From Strigamia acuminata (Eukaryota; Arthropoda; Chilopoda; Geophilomorpha; Linotaeniidae): a DNA stretch of 60,000 bases. The position numbers were made by a program, and so were the translations under genes. Below are positions 50,421 through 60,000 of this stretch, one piece after another. Position 1 is the first letter of the stretch; every line of letters begins with the position of its first letter. The notes under the pieces were generated by a model. It saw only the letters and a list, made by a program, of their open reading frames with translations, was not told the DNA's origin and searched no databases. Location: assembly GCA_949358305.1 (NCBI GenBank), contig OX442314.1, positions 5,213,087-5,273,086 on the forward strand, read 5' to 3'.

Positions 50421-51660
50421 TTGACCACGACAAAAGGACGGGCCACCGGGGAATTCCCGGAATCCAGCCGGGCCAGTGTTAGTATCCTGCCGGGCCAGTC
50501 CAGCACTGTTAGTGTGATCATAGCTGTACTGCATGCCAAACAACACTACGAAGAGCTGCATGTGACACAACTATTATATACCAATCTTCTCCATTCATTC
50601 CCACAGATTTCCTTTATTTTAGGAAAGTGAACATTCCCTTTAATGTCAAGCTGCAACACATACAAATAGATGGCTTTGCTTCCAATCTATTGATCAAGAA
50701 TGGGGGAAGGAAAAAAAGAGAGAAAGCCCAACACTATCATTTCCCTCGGTAAATGGCACCACTATACCTTGATGTCTTTTCAACTGTTTTCCTATTTTTC
50801 CACAAAGTTGGTCAAAAAAAATTGTTTCTTTTGACGTGATTCCTTTTTCTCCTCCTTTTACCATTTATAATTCCTCCGTTCAACGGTTTTCGATCGAGGA
50901 AAGCAATATGCTCTCCCAGCGGGATCCCTAATGACGATTTAGAGCTAAACGTATTTTGTTTCCTCGAGTTGCCACAAGGCGGCCGTTGCTAAGAGTCATC
51001 CAATCACCATGATTGATTCCCAATTCTGCCACTAGGATCTTATCACCAAGCGCCTCGAGAACACCTGGCGGCCGACTCCCGAATGTGAATAACGATCAAA
51101 TAAAAGTTAATTATTTCATTTCTCAAACGCATCAACTTTTAATTGTGCGTCGCGCACGCGCACGAAGGGGTTTCCGAGTGTGCCACTTTGGGTGTGTGTG
51201 GCACCTGACTTCTTTACGAGTCCTTATTGAGTTGTAGTCGTAAATCAAAGCTAATCTTAGCGAGGCGAATCAAAATTCATTTAATTTCGGGACCCAGCCA
51301 CCCATTAAACGCCCCGCACTTATTCTTAATTTCATTGCACGACAACAAGATAAATGGCGGCGTCCAATCAAATTCATCGACTGCGGATCGTCAACGTTCC
51401 GTAACGAGAACCGGAAATTGTTTTCAACTCCGAAGAAATAAAATTAAAAAATATAAAATTAAATTTTTCTAATAATAAAAAAAAATTCCAAAAAAAGGAA
51501 AATGGATTTTATTTGTCACGAGCGTGTGTTCCAACCTTTTAAAATTTTCACTTTTTCTTTCGTTCCTCATTTATGTTCTTAATTTATGCGTGCGACCTTG
51601 TCCTATCTATTTATTTTTATTACAATTTAGCGCGTATCTTTTTGTCACAATCGAGGATTT
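50421..51660. other. Non-coding stretch; partly GC-richer
   Basis: GCCGGGCCAG words at 50,465-50,505. The CpG-containing region 50,880-51,420 has AAATGGCGGC (YY1-like, 51,353) and ACCTGGCGGC (51,064). No credible gene. Confidence 0.4.
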
Positions 51661-51679
51661 AAAAACCGAACGTTGTTAC

Positions 51680-51850
51680 ATATTTATTTATTTATTTTTT
51701 ATTTATTATTTCTTTTATTTTTTTTTATTTTTTATTTATTATTTCTTTTATTTTTTTTTATTTTTTTTTATTATTTCTTTTATTTTTTTTTATTTTTTAT
51801 TTATTATTTATTTTATTTTTTTTTTATTTTTTTTTTAATTTTTAATTTAA
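51680..51850. repeat. (TTTA/TTTT)n low-complexity tract
   Basis: Repeated TTTTTTATTTATTATTTC blocks. The Phe/Tyr-rich frames are shadows. Confidence 0.9.
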
Positions 51851-51879
51851 TTTTTCCTTTATTTGTTTGAATAGGAAAT

Positions 51880-52030
51880 TACAAGATGGTTGATGGCGTT
51901 TGACAGCCGTCGTTTCTTTGTTGGGAGCGGAGGAGTATAAAGTAACGCGGGCGCACGTGAGAGGCGACGAAACGAGCGCTAGACGGCCCTCCAAATTAAG
52001 CCGCACCAAAAGGTTTTAAGTTTTATATAT
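51880..52030 (+). promoter_or_regulatory. Promoter-like GC island with TATA box and CACGTG
   Basis: GGAGTATAAAGTAACGCGGG (TATA at about 51,934) is followed 15-25 bp on by GCGCACGTGAG and CGACGAAACGAGCG. The plus orientation is suggested by the TATA-to-GC order. A 99-codon frame starts at 52,069 (MEMFTTLSLPKSLIPHYSFK) but has no recognisable family, so I list only the promoter. Confidence 0.35.
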
Positions 52031-52379
52031 GCCTGGCCGTTTTCCGTGTTGTTTTTATTGCCTCTGCTATGGAAATGTTCACCACTTTGTCGTTACCAAA
52101 AAGCCTTATACCTCACTACAGTTTTAAAATGAGATCGATTTCTTGCTTGCAAATTATTTTCCTCATTCTGCGAGCTTTGAAAAAAACGATGTCGCTAATG
52201 GCGAAACAAACAAAAAGATACGAGGATGGGTCGTTGGCTGCTTCGCCAATGATACAAAGAATACGATCGGATGATCATCAAAATCAATCACAACACATGC
52301 TAGGAAATGAGTTTGTCTTGGCAACGGACATGGCAGTCTGTAGTAACGGACATGCTCGCTCGAAGTGAATTAATTGTTA

Positions 52380-52881
52380 GTTGGAGCGATTTAATGTGAT
52401 CTTAACCCTCTTTCGGTGAAATGAACAAGTTGTCGAGACTCTTTTCCGAAGCGCTTTAGTGTAATCAGCGCCCTCTTTCAATAAAGCAAACAAGTAATCG
52501 CGACTTTACTGATGCGTGAAGAAAGATGGCAGTCATTTGCCTGCTGACCAATCAGAATTAGAGGATTCTCAGATAAAGTTTATATTATTGCATCCGCACC
52601 TACGGGCTGATCAGTTACAGGTAAATCAATGAAATTTAAAAACTGACGTCACAATCTATCAGAAACCTGCTGCAGCAATGACACTAAATTAATTGCAACT
52701 ATCGTATTTCTCCGATTCTGCGGTGAATTTCACCACAAGAAATTATGCAGGTTTGAGCACATTAAGAAATTACATTGTATTGTTAGAAATACAATGCATA
52801 AGGTATCATGCAGCTTCCATATTTTTCTCCAGCAACAGTTGGCCAGGTTTTGAACAATAAAGAGATTTCACTTCTGATAGT
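52380..52881. other. Non-coding stretch, nothing recognised
   Basis: Two weak copies of TCTTTC(G/A)(G/A)T...AAACAAGT(T/A) words at about 52,400-52,500. No gene. Confidence 0.4.
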
Positions 52882-53335
52882 GAAGTGGGCTTGGTTTAGT
52901 GAAGTGAACAGGATCAGGGGCTTGGTTTAGTGAAGTGAACAGGATCAGGGGCTTGGTTTAGTGAAGTGAACAGGATCAGGGGCTTGGTTTAGTGAAGTGA
53001 ACAGGATCAGGGGCTTGGTTTAGTGAAGTGAACAGGATCAGGGGCTTGGTTTAGTGAAGTGAACAGGATCAGGGGCTTGGTTTAGTGAAGTGAACAGGAT
53101 CAGGGGCTTGGTTTAGTAAAGTGAACAGGATCAGGGGCTTGGTTTAGTGAAGTGAACAGGTCAGGGGCTTGGTTTAGTGAAGTGAACAGGATCAGGGGCT
53201 TGGTTTAGTGAAGTGAACAGGATCAGGGGCTTGGTTTAGTGAAGTGAACAGGATCAGGGGCTTGGTTTAGGTACAAATGAAGTCTTCCTGTGTTTATTTT
53301 CCCATTTGAAACCAAAGATGTAAAAGATTCAAAGA
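52882..53335. repeat. 31-bp tandem repeat, about 12 near-identical copies
   Basis: The unit GAAGTGAACAGGATCAGGGG + CTTGGTTTAGT is repeated about twelve times at 52,901-53,270, preceded by one shortened copy. Only two changes were seen (a 1-bp deletion near 53,160 and AGTAAAG near 53,118). The 3' flank (ACAAATGAAGTCTTCC, TTTATTTTCCCATTTGAA) matches 10,060-10,119. The near-identity implies very recent expansion. Confidence 0.92.
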
Positions 53336-54300
53336 TGCACTTTTTTTTCAAACATACATCTCCAAAATGGGGTGCGTTGAAGAAATAGGGTATCTTGCGG
53401 TGTGGCGATATTGTATCGACATAAACATTCTATCTACTTTATGCCAGCAAAACAAAGTGCAATATTCATGGAGAACTATGAGAACTGGTCTGCAGATGAA
53501 TGTCGCAAGATGTCTGGGAAAAAGCTTAACTGTATTTCTTGACCGTTCCGTATATATCCTATCTAAAGAGCGAAAGGACGTCTTCTATGTTGACATTCAT
53601 TCATTATTCAGCTCCTTTTCATTTGTAATGCTTTCCTAACATGTTTCTCTATCAACACTTGACAGTGCTGGGATTAAAGGATAATGCCCAGACGACCGAT
53701 TTCTAAAAGCATGGTCCCACTGGGTCACTTAGTTCAAGTTTGTCACATTCACAACAGCAGGAGCCCTTGACTCAACTTTTGTTTTATCTAACACTTAGCC
53801 GGCTACAAAAATAGCCATTGTTTAATTAGTGGAGAATTAAGTCAACGGTGTTTAGCCGGAGCAGTGATAGCTTATCTGAGGATTTTTATCCTCGTTGGTT
53901 TAGCATATACTGGAGATATCAGGGATTGATTATTGATTGGTCAAGTGAAATAATAATGAGAGAGAACAATGAGAGCTGAATAACCTTGTGGCCTTTGGGT
54001 ATCGAATGTATATCGCAGGGAGGTGAATTTCACTATCAAATGAGTTCATCTAGACTGTATCTGCTGACAGTGTATTCTCAATTATTGGAGCTGGACATTG
54101 GAACAAAGACTGGATATCTATATCTGCAGGTGCTGGAGATGGAATGGAAGTGTCGTAATTAGAATTAATATTGAACGGTGTTTGGAGAATACAAGTTGCT
54201 TTGTTAACCATTAATAGCCGCTCAATATTTTTCCCAATAATCATTTTAATCAAGTTTAGCTTTAGCACAATTGTTACTGATTATTAGTTATTACTCATAA
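53336..54300. other. Non-coding stretch, no supported gene
   Basis: A 90-codon frame at 53,367-53,639 (MGCVEEIGYLAVWRY) shows no family motif. A CTATCTGAGG/ATCCTCG region near 53,870-53,900 has short inverted words. Confidence 0.4.
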
Positions 54301-54301
54301 C

Positions 54302-54378
54302 ACAAGTGTTTATTCTTAGCGATAACAAAAGTGTTATTCTTAGCGCTAACAAGTGTTTATTCTTAGCGATAGCAAAAG
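54302..54378. repeat. Tandem repeat, three copies of about 26-30 bp
   Basis: AGTGTTTATTCTTAGCGATA, AGTGTTATTCTTAGCGCTAA and AGTGTTTATTCTTAGCGATA follow each other with CAAA spacers. Confidence 0.85.
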
Positions 54379-56230
54379 TACTCATTGTTACACGGGAAAA
54401 AAAGGAGATTTACATACTTGTAAAACATTGTAAATATAAAGATAGATGCATTTTACAAGTTTGGAAATTAGATTTACAAAAAATTGAAAATAAGTTTTTA
54501 TTAATATTAAATGCTCGGGATATTAAACGGGATGATACGGTACATGACTTTTTTTTACAATAACTTTACAAACATTTTCAATTGTGTAATTTTGAAATTT
54601 TACGATACATTTTCAATATATTTTCAATAAATTTCCAAATTTCCTACCATTATAAAAAATCTCCTACCCACCATTTTGAAAATTTCAAATACTCTAGATT
54701 GTCAGCAAGAAAAACCTACTTTCACAAAAGTAACAAAAATTTAACAATAAAAAAATCGATTTTTACAAAAACTATTACTTTGCTCACATTATTCACAATT
54801 ACATCATTCCAACATCCAGTCTGATCTTATCGTAACGACAACATACGAAACACACGCATAATACAATCTGATTATGTCCCACCCCTTTTTATATCCCCTT
54901 TTTTATATTTATTTATTTCCGGTTGCTGGTCCAACTCGGGGTCAAAACCAAGCAAATCGAGTCGAAACTTGGTCAAGTGTGCAGGGAGTGGACTAGAGGT
55001 TGAAGTTGCCTCTTAAAGCAGACGGAAAGAAAGAAAGACGCTCCATCTCTTTGTCCAAACTCGTCGGCCGCCATTAGAGGTAGAATGATAATAAAGGCGG
55101 CGTGCATTGCAGAGAAAATTACATTTACGTTGAGAGCAATTCGGGCTGAGAGCAGCACTGCCGTTGGTCGGCTACGGAGGCTCTTGTAAACACAAACACG
55201 CGGCGCACAATGAGATTGTTATCGCCATGGTAACGAAATAGGTCTAATCCCAAATTGTTAGGCTATATCATAAAAAAGGAGGTCTGTATTTATTACGTTT
55301 TTCAAGAAGAAAATGAGCGTTGAAAGGGAAAATAAAAACGATGAAAACTTCTTTTTATTGCGGCCATTTTTCGATTTTTTTTTATTTTTTTATTTTTTTT
55401 TATTTTTTATTTTTTTTTGGAACTTTTCTTTTAGTGATGATTTAAGAAATTGAAGGGAAAGAGAGAGAGAGAGAAAAAAAAGTGACAGTTGCGACGAGAA
55501 TTTCATTTCAGCGAGGATTAGCCCAACTGACTACTTGTAAAAACAATAGCAGCATAAATCCAAAAAGCCGACGTCTGCTAAGGATCACATCAAATAGCGA
55601 TTTTCTTTTTAAACTGATGAAAAACTAAGTCGAACTTTATTGTTTTTTAGTGGACATAAAATGCAGATTATCAGTTTGACCGATCTAGAGTTGGCGGTGT
55701 AACGCAACAGTATTTAGATTTATTTTATTATATGTATGATTTTGCAATTTTGTAATTTTGCATTAATCACAAACTCAGTATTTATCGATGCCTCCAAAAG
55801 AGAGATTACGTTCAATTAACCCAGTCAATTTTGTGATTGTGTGATCTGGACAATTTTGTAATTTTTCGCTATTGTCAAATGATATCTGTTCTACCAATCA
55901 CATTCACATTCACTAAATTACAAGAGAGTGAAAACACAAAATCCTAAAAAGTTCTAAAAGGTAGTTTTTGTGATTTTGATAAGAAGTGATTTTGAGGCTT
56001 GTGAAACTCAAAACAAAATGGAGGCATCCAACCTCTATCTAAGTGGCCAACTTGTATCCTTGTATATCTTCAATATGCTGATGCATCCGTGACTGTATAA
56101 CAGCTAGGAAACTCAAGTAAAGGCTCTGGTGCAATCTGTGAAACTTATGTTTATTAAAATGCACTTTATTAAAAAAAAATTTTGTTCCATCACACAGATA
56201 AAACTAGTTATTTTACATCACATTTTAAAA
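54379..56230. other. Non-coding stretch; one GC-richer island
   Basis: AT-rich apart from 54,990-55,240, which has GGCCGCCATTAG (YY1-like) and ATCGCCATGGTAAC (X-box, 55,221-55,234). T tracts lie at 55,375-55,420. No coding exon recognised. Confidence 0.4.
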
Positions 56231-56239
56231 TTGGTTGCG

Positions 56240-56415
56240 TACAACTAAAACCTAATATTGATAAATTCCAATTTTTAGGTTAAAAAATCGATATATTCTC
56301 ATTTTTATGTGGAAAAAAAATCGATTAATTTCTAATTTTTACGTATAAAAATCGAAAAACTCACATATTTAAGTTAAAAAATCAATAACTTCGCATTTTT
56401 ATGTTTAAAAAATTC
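56240..56415. repeat. About 42-bp tandem repeat, four diverged copies
   Basis: The pattern (C/T)AATTTTTA-GTTAAAAAATCGATA recurs at about 56,265, 56,305, 56,330 and 56,390. Confidence 0.7.
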
Positions 56416-56459
56416 CCATTCAACGTGCATTATAAATGTCACTATCGCAGTGACCCCCA

Positions 56460-56560
56460 ACAGAAGAAACCGGTACAAACACCGAACTAAAAACAGTATT
56501 CGGTATTCGGTATTTTCTTACAAAACACCGGTTCTTGATACCGGTAAATACCAGTAGACA
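56460..56560. repeat. CGGTATT-rich segment, possible element remnant
   Basis: ACCGGTACAAACACCGAAC, (TATTCGG)2 and ACACCGGTTC...TACCGGTAAATACC form loose inverted words. It resembles the GGTACCG-rich outer parts of the 13-kb hAT-like element only in flavour. Confidence 0.25.
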
Positions 56561-57180
56561 AACACTACATTGACGTCCACTCTCACAGTATATTAATTCC
56601 CTCTAGCGGGAATATTAGATACCACCACTTGATGCGTGTTTTTCCAAGATGGAGGATCATGTTTTTACTAAGGGAGTAAATTATTTCATTCTTTTATTTT
56701 GTGCTGGACGGAGTCGGCGAGTGATTGTTGCTCGGCATGGGGGTTGCGGAGTCGATAATCCTCGGTGTATGTTTTTTTTGCTATGAATTATCTTTATTCG
56801 GGTGGAAGATAATGCGATAAAACATGAGGTTATAAATTTTGAATGTGTTTTTTTGTGCGTTTTAAATTATTTATGCTTGTAAATTAGGTTTCGCTTTTCG
56901 ACATCAGTCATTGAATGGAATTATCATCTCGGGTAGGTTTTTTACCGCTAATTTTAAATTTAAATTCCCTAATTCCCTAAATTTAACAATTTATTAAATA
57001 TTCTAATCTGATTTTTGTAAATAATAATCGGCTAATGTAAAACTCTAAAGTTTTAAACTGCATTGAATTTTGTTGCGTTAAAGAGGAAGGAGCAGAAACC
57101 GTGTGCAAAACATCACATGGGTGACTACACGTAGTTCCAGTTCAGTTTGTTTTTAGCTCATCGTAATGACATGGCGGGCA
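56560..57180. other. Non-coding stretch, nothing recognised
   Basis: AT-rich with one GC-richer part (56,700-56,770). No frame of note. Confidence 0.4.
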
Positions 57181-57189
57181 CAAGAGCTC

Positions 57190-58280
57190 ATTGTTGTGAC
57201 TTGCATTGAGTTGTGACAGTTTGCTTGTGTTGGATATTCTTTGGTTGAGGTGTGACAGTTTGCTTGTGTTGTGATATTCTTTGGTTGAGGTGTGACAGTT
57301 TGCTTATGTAGTGACATGTTGATTTGTTGTCAATATTGCTTGTGTTGTGTTATGAAACTTTGCTTGTGTTGTGTTGTAACACTTTGCCTGTGTTGTGTTG
57401 TGAAACTTTACTTGCATTGTGTTGTGGGACTTTGCTTATGCTACATTATGTTGTGTTGTGTTGTGACTGAGTTGTGTTGTGACTTTATAGTGACCGTGTT
57501 GTGCCGTGACTGAGTTCTGTTGTGACTTTGTAGTGACCGTGTTGTACTGTGACTGAGTTGTGTTGTGACCGAGCTGTGTTGTGTTGTGATTGTGCTGTAT
57601 TGTGTTGTGACTGAGCTGTGTTGTGTTGTGACCGAGCTGTGTTGTGACTTTGTAGTGACTGTGTTGTGTTGTGACTGAGATGTGTTGTGACTGAGTTCTG
57701 TTGTGACTGAGTTCTGTTGTGACTGAGTTCTGTTGTGACTGAGTTCTGTTGTGACTTTGTAGTGACTGTGTTTTGTTGTGACTGAGTAGTTGTGTTGTGA
57801 CTGAGTTGTGTTGTGACTGTTGTGACTAAGTTGTGTTGTGACTGTTGTGACTGAGTTGTGTTGTGACTGTTGTGACTAAGTTGTGTTGTGACTGTTGTGA
57901 CTGAGTTGTCTTGTGACTGAGTTGTGTTGTGACTGTTGTGACCAAGTTGTGTTGTGACTGTTGTGACTGTTGTGACTAAGTTGTGTTGTGACTGTTGTGA
58001 CTGAGTTGTGTTGTGAATGTTGTGACTAAGTTGTGTTGTGACTGTTGTGACTGAGTTGTGTTGTGACTGAGTTGTGTTGTGACTGTTGTGACTGAGTTGT
58101 GTTGTGACTGTTGTGACTAAGTTGTGTTGTGACTGAGTTGTGTTGTGTTGTGACTGAGTTGTGATTGTGCTGTGTTTGTGACTGTGTTGTGATTGTGCTG
58201 TGTTGTGTTTGTGATCACTGTATCGAGAGATTTGACCGACTAAATTGAGAGATTGTGTTGTGTTGTGATATTTTGTTGCG
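57190..58280. repeat. 1.1-kb GT-rich minisatellite (TTGTGACTG type, about 25 bp)
   Basis: Units such as TTGTGTTGTGACTGTTGTGA + CTAAG / CTGAG repeat at 57,780-58,140 and grade into looser copies on both sides. The minus-strand 276-codon frame (Thr/Gln/Ser/His/Asn only) is a product of the repeat, not a supported gene. Confidence 0.92.
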
Positions 58281-59340
58281 TTGTGACACTTTAATTGTTT
58301 GTCTGTACAATCCACTACCGCATAACAATCACCACAACTTTACCGAGATCCATCACTCACCGTTCAACAACCCTCACAACACCACCACCGCAAAAGTATC
58401 AATTTATTTATTGAAACTTCCCCCTTTAAAAACGAATCCAAATTCAAATTATCTCGCCAAGTAGCGAAAAACATCATCCCTCGCTGAATTCGTCGAAACT
58501 GGGTCGAATTTCTCTTTTATTAAAATACTTCACTTATGGCAAACCGCCAGAACCGGAAAAATGAAAGAAGAAAAAAAGAAAAAGAAAACGTGAACCACTC
58601 CCATAATCCCTCTAGCGAATAATGGCACAAAAAAACGACATTTTCATTCACTTTCCTCACCCATTTTATTATTTTCATCATTCCGACGCAAACAAAAGAA
58701 AACAGATCGAGCGGCCGGCCGAAGTCGGCCATCTTTGCTTCTTCCCGCGTGGCTCGTAAACGCTCGTAAACCTTCGGAATTTACTCGGCGATGAGCTCGG
58801 TCGCAATTTATGACCAGATCACTCTCCATAAAGTGCTCTTGTTGAACCAGAGGCAGGAAATAAGCGTCCTTAAAACGACTCTCTTCCATTCGAAATCAAC
58901 TGCAACCGTCATCTCATTTCCCATCGTCCATTGCGCGCCCATTTTTTTTTTTCTCTCCAAAAATTTAGTCGAAATTGAAAATAGTAGAAATTACTTTGCC
59001 AAGAAAATGGAATGATAGAAAGGGAAAGAAAAAAAGAACGAGAAAAGAAGAAGAAGAAAAAAAAAAGCCTCATCACTTTTTAATGGTTAGTTAAATGAAG
59101 TCTGTAAAAATCGATTTTACTTTCAGCGATTATTAAAGAAAGTTACGACATACTTTCACCAGATGGCTCCACGCAAGATGCCATTTTGGAGAGTGTATTC
59201 AATGTCGAACACGAGTGTATTATTCGCTGAATTACTTATCGGTCTTAACCGGAAATAAATTGAATTATAATTCATCATTTATTTAAAAATATTCTATTTT
59301 TTGTAGTTACGGAATAAATAAATATTTTTATTTTTGAAAT
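58281..59340. other. Non-coding stretch with a short GC-richer island
   Basis: CCCATAATCCCTC at 58,600 repeats the bicoid/OTX-like word of 6,932. GCGGCCGGCCG lies at about 58,710. No gene recognised. Confidence 0.35.
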
Positions 59341-59350
59341 TTTAGTCCCG

Positions 59351-59352
<2 letters not shown>

Positions 59353-59392
<40 letters not shown>

Positions 59393-59403
59393 TTTTTTTT
59401 TTT
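59353..59403. repeat. T tract of about 50 bases
   Basis: Near-unbroken T run (one A) and so prone to assembly length error. It could be the A tail of an old retroposed copy on the minus strand, but no body is recognisable. Confidence 0.9.
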
Positions 59404-60000
59404 ATCGTGTTTGTTTTTGGATTTAATTTTCTTTTATTTATTATCTTTTTCTGTTGTTGAATAAAAGAAATATAAGACGAAACATGGCGATGTTTATTCA
59501 TGAAGCCGAGTATAGATTTCCGAGACGACAACGACACAACGGGAGCGCCATAGGCGGTCGCGAATGTTTAAAAAAAGATTGGAAAAAATGAAACACAAAC
59601 AGTTACAAGCTGATGTATGGCATTACCGAATGTCGAAGTGAATTTGTTGCAACAAACAACGGCGAAAACATGGAATCTTTGCAACGGAACGACACGAACG
59701 AAGACGAACACGACATCGACACCGAAACGAATAAAAAAAAATCTTTTTTAAATTAAATCTTTTGACGTTTAAATTTTTAAAATGATTTTTAGTGTTTGTA
59801 ATTTGAGTTTATTTTGTGGATTTGATGTCGTCAAACGTGATTAAACTATTAAAAATTTTTTAATTACTTTTCTCACCACCTGGGATATAATTTGGGCAAA
59901 TTTTTAATTATATTTTCTGTATAAAAGAGTTAATGAGCCGAAGTGGAAAGTTGAGCGAGAGAATTTTGATAGAAAAAGAAATTGGTTAGAGGGAATAAAA
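59404..60000. other. Non-coding end of window
   Basis: CpG-containing 59,520-59,720, then A/T-rich. No gene seen. Confidence 0.4.

Noticed and set aside
49840-50433. 197-codon minus-strand and 130-codon plus-strand frames
   Set aside because: Both strands are open because the repeat block is 129 bp; not genes.
57485-58315. 276-codon protein gene
   Set aside because: Entirely made of the TTGTGACTG minisatellite; no unique sequence.

Overview
The window is 60 kb of AT-rich (by eye roughly 65 %) eukaryotic, almost certainly invertebrate, nuclear DNA. It has no bacterial features: no operons, no ribosome binding sites, and nearly all long reading frames lie inside one retrotransposon. A short TTAGG tract inside a small inverted-repeat element (about 27.33-27.38 kb) weakly favours an arthropod. 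Binding motifs typical of animal promoters and boundaries (NRF1, RFX X-box, YY1, CACGTG E-box, CTCF-like) recur across the non-coding part. The species cannot be named from the sequence.

The dominant object is a complete, young LTR retrotransposon of the Ty3/Gypsy type on the minus strand, 34,650-49,728 (15,079 bp). It has two 983-bp LTRs (TG...CA) that differ at only two positions, a 4-bp ATAT target-site duplication, a candidate tRNA primer site, a polypurine tract, and the order gag - protease/RT/RNase H/integrase - third ORF. Gag is very long (1,281 codons to its first stop) and has a long charged helix ahead of a capsid-like domain and a CCHC knuckle. A textbook -1 frameshift signal (A AAA AAC, 6-nt spacer, 10-bp hairpin) links gag to pol. 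In the env position lies a basic Arg/Ser-rich ORF3 that does not look like an envelope protein. Each of the three units carries one in-frame TGA, and each TGA is followed by G. Each LTR also contains a sense 143-codon ORF.

Left of the element (1-34.6 kb) is gene-poor DNA. The only convincing host coding segment is a short exon at 6,216-6,349 (plus strand), possibly with a micro-exon at 6,052-6,072. The rest alternates between more than fifteen unrelated minisatellite-like arrays (units of 6-200 bp), small inverted-repeat elements (2,060-2,732; 13,050-13,939, hAT-like; 26,511-26,934; 27,274-27,419), a decayed Tc1/mariner-like fragment (4,603-5,160), and islands of non-repetitive, CpG-containing sequence with promoter/enhancer-type motifs.

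Right of the element (49.7-60 kb) the same pattern continues: a 43-bp/129-bp higher-order repeat, a 31-bp array whose single-copy relative lies at 10.03 kb, a TATA-containing GC-rich island near 51.9 kb, a 1-kb TTGTGACTG minisatellite and long A/T tracts. No rRNA, convincing tRNA or CRISPR array was seen.
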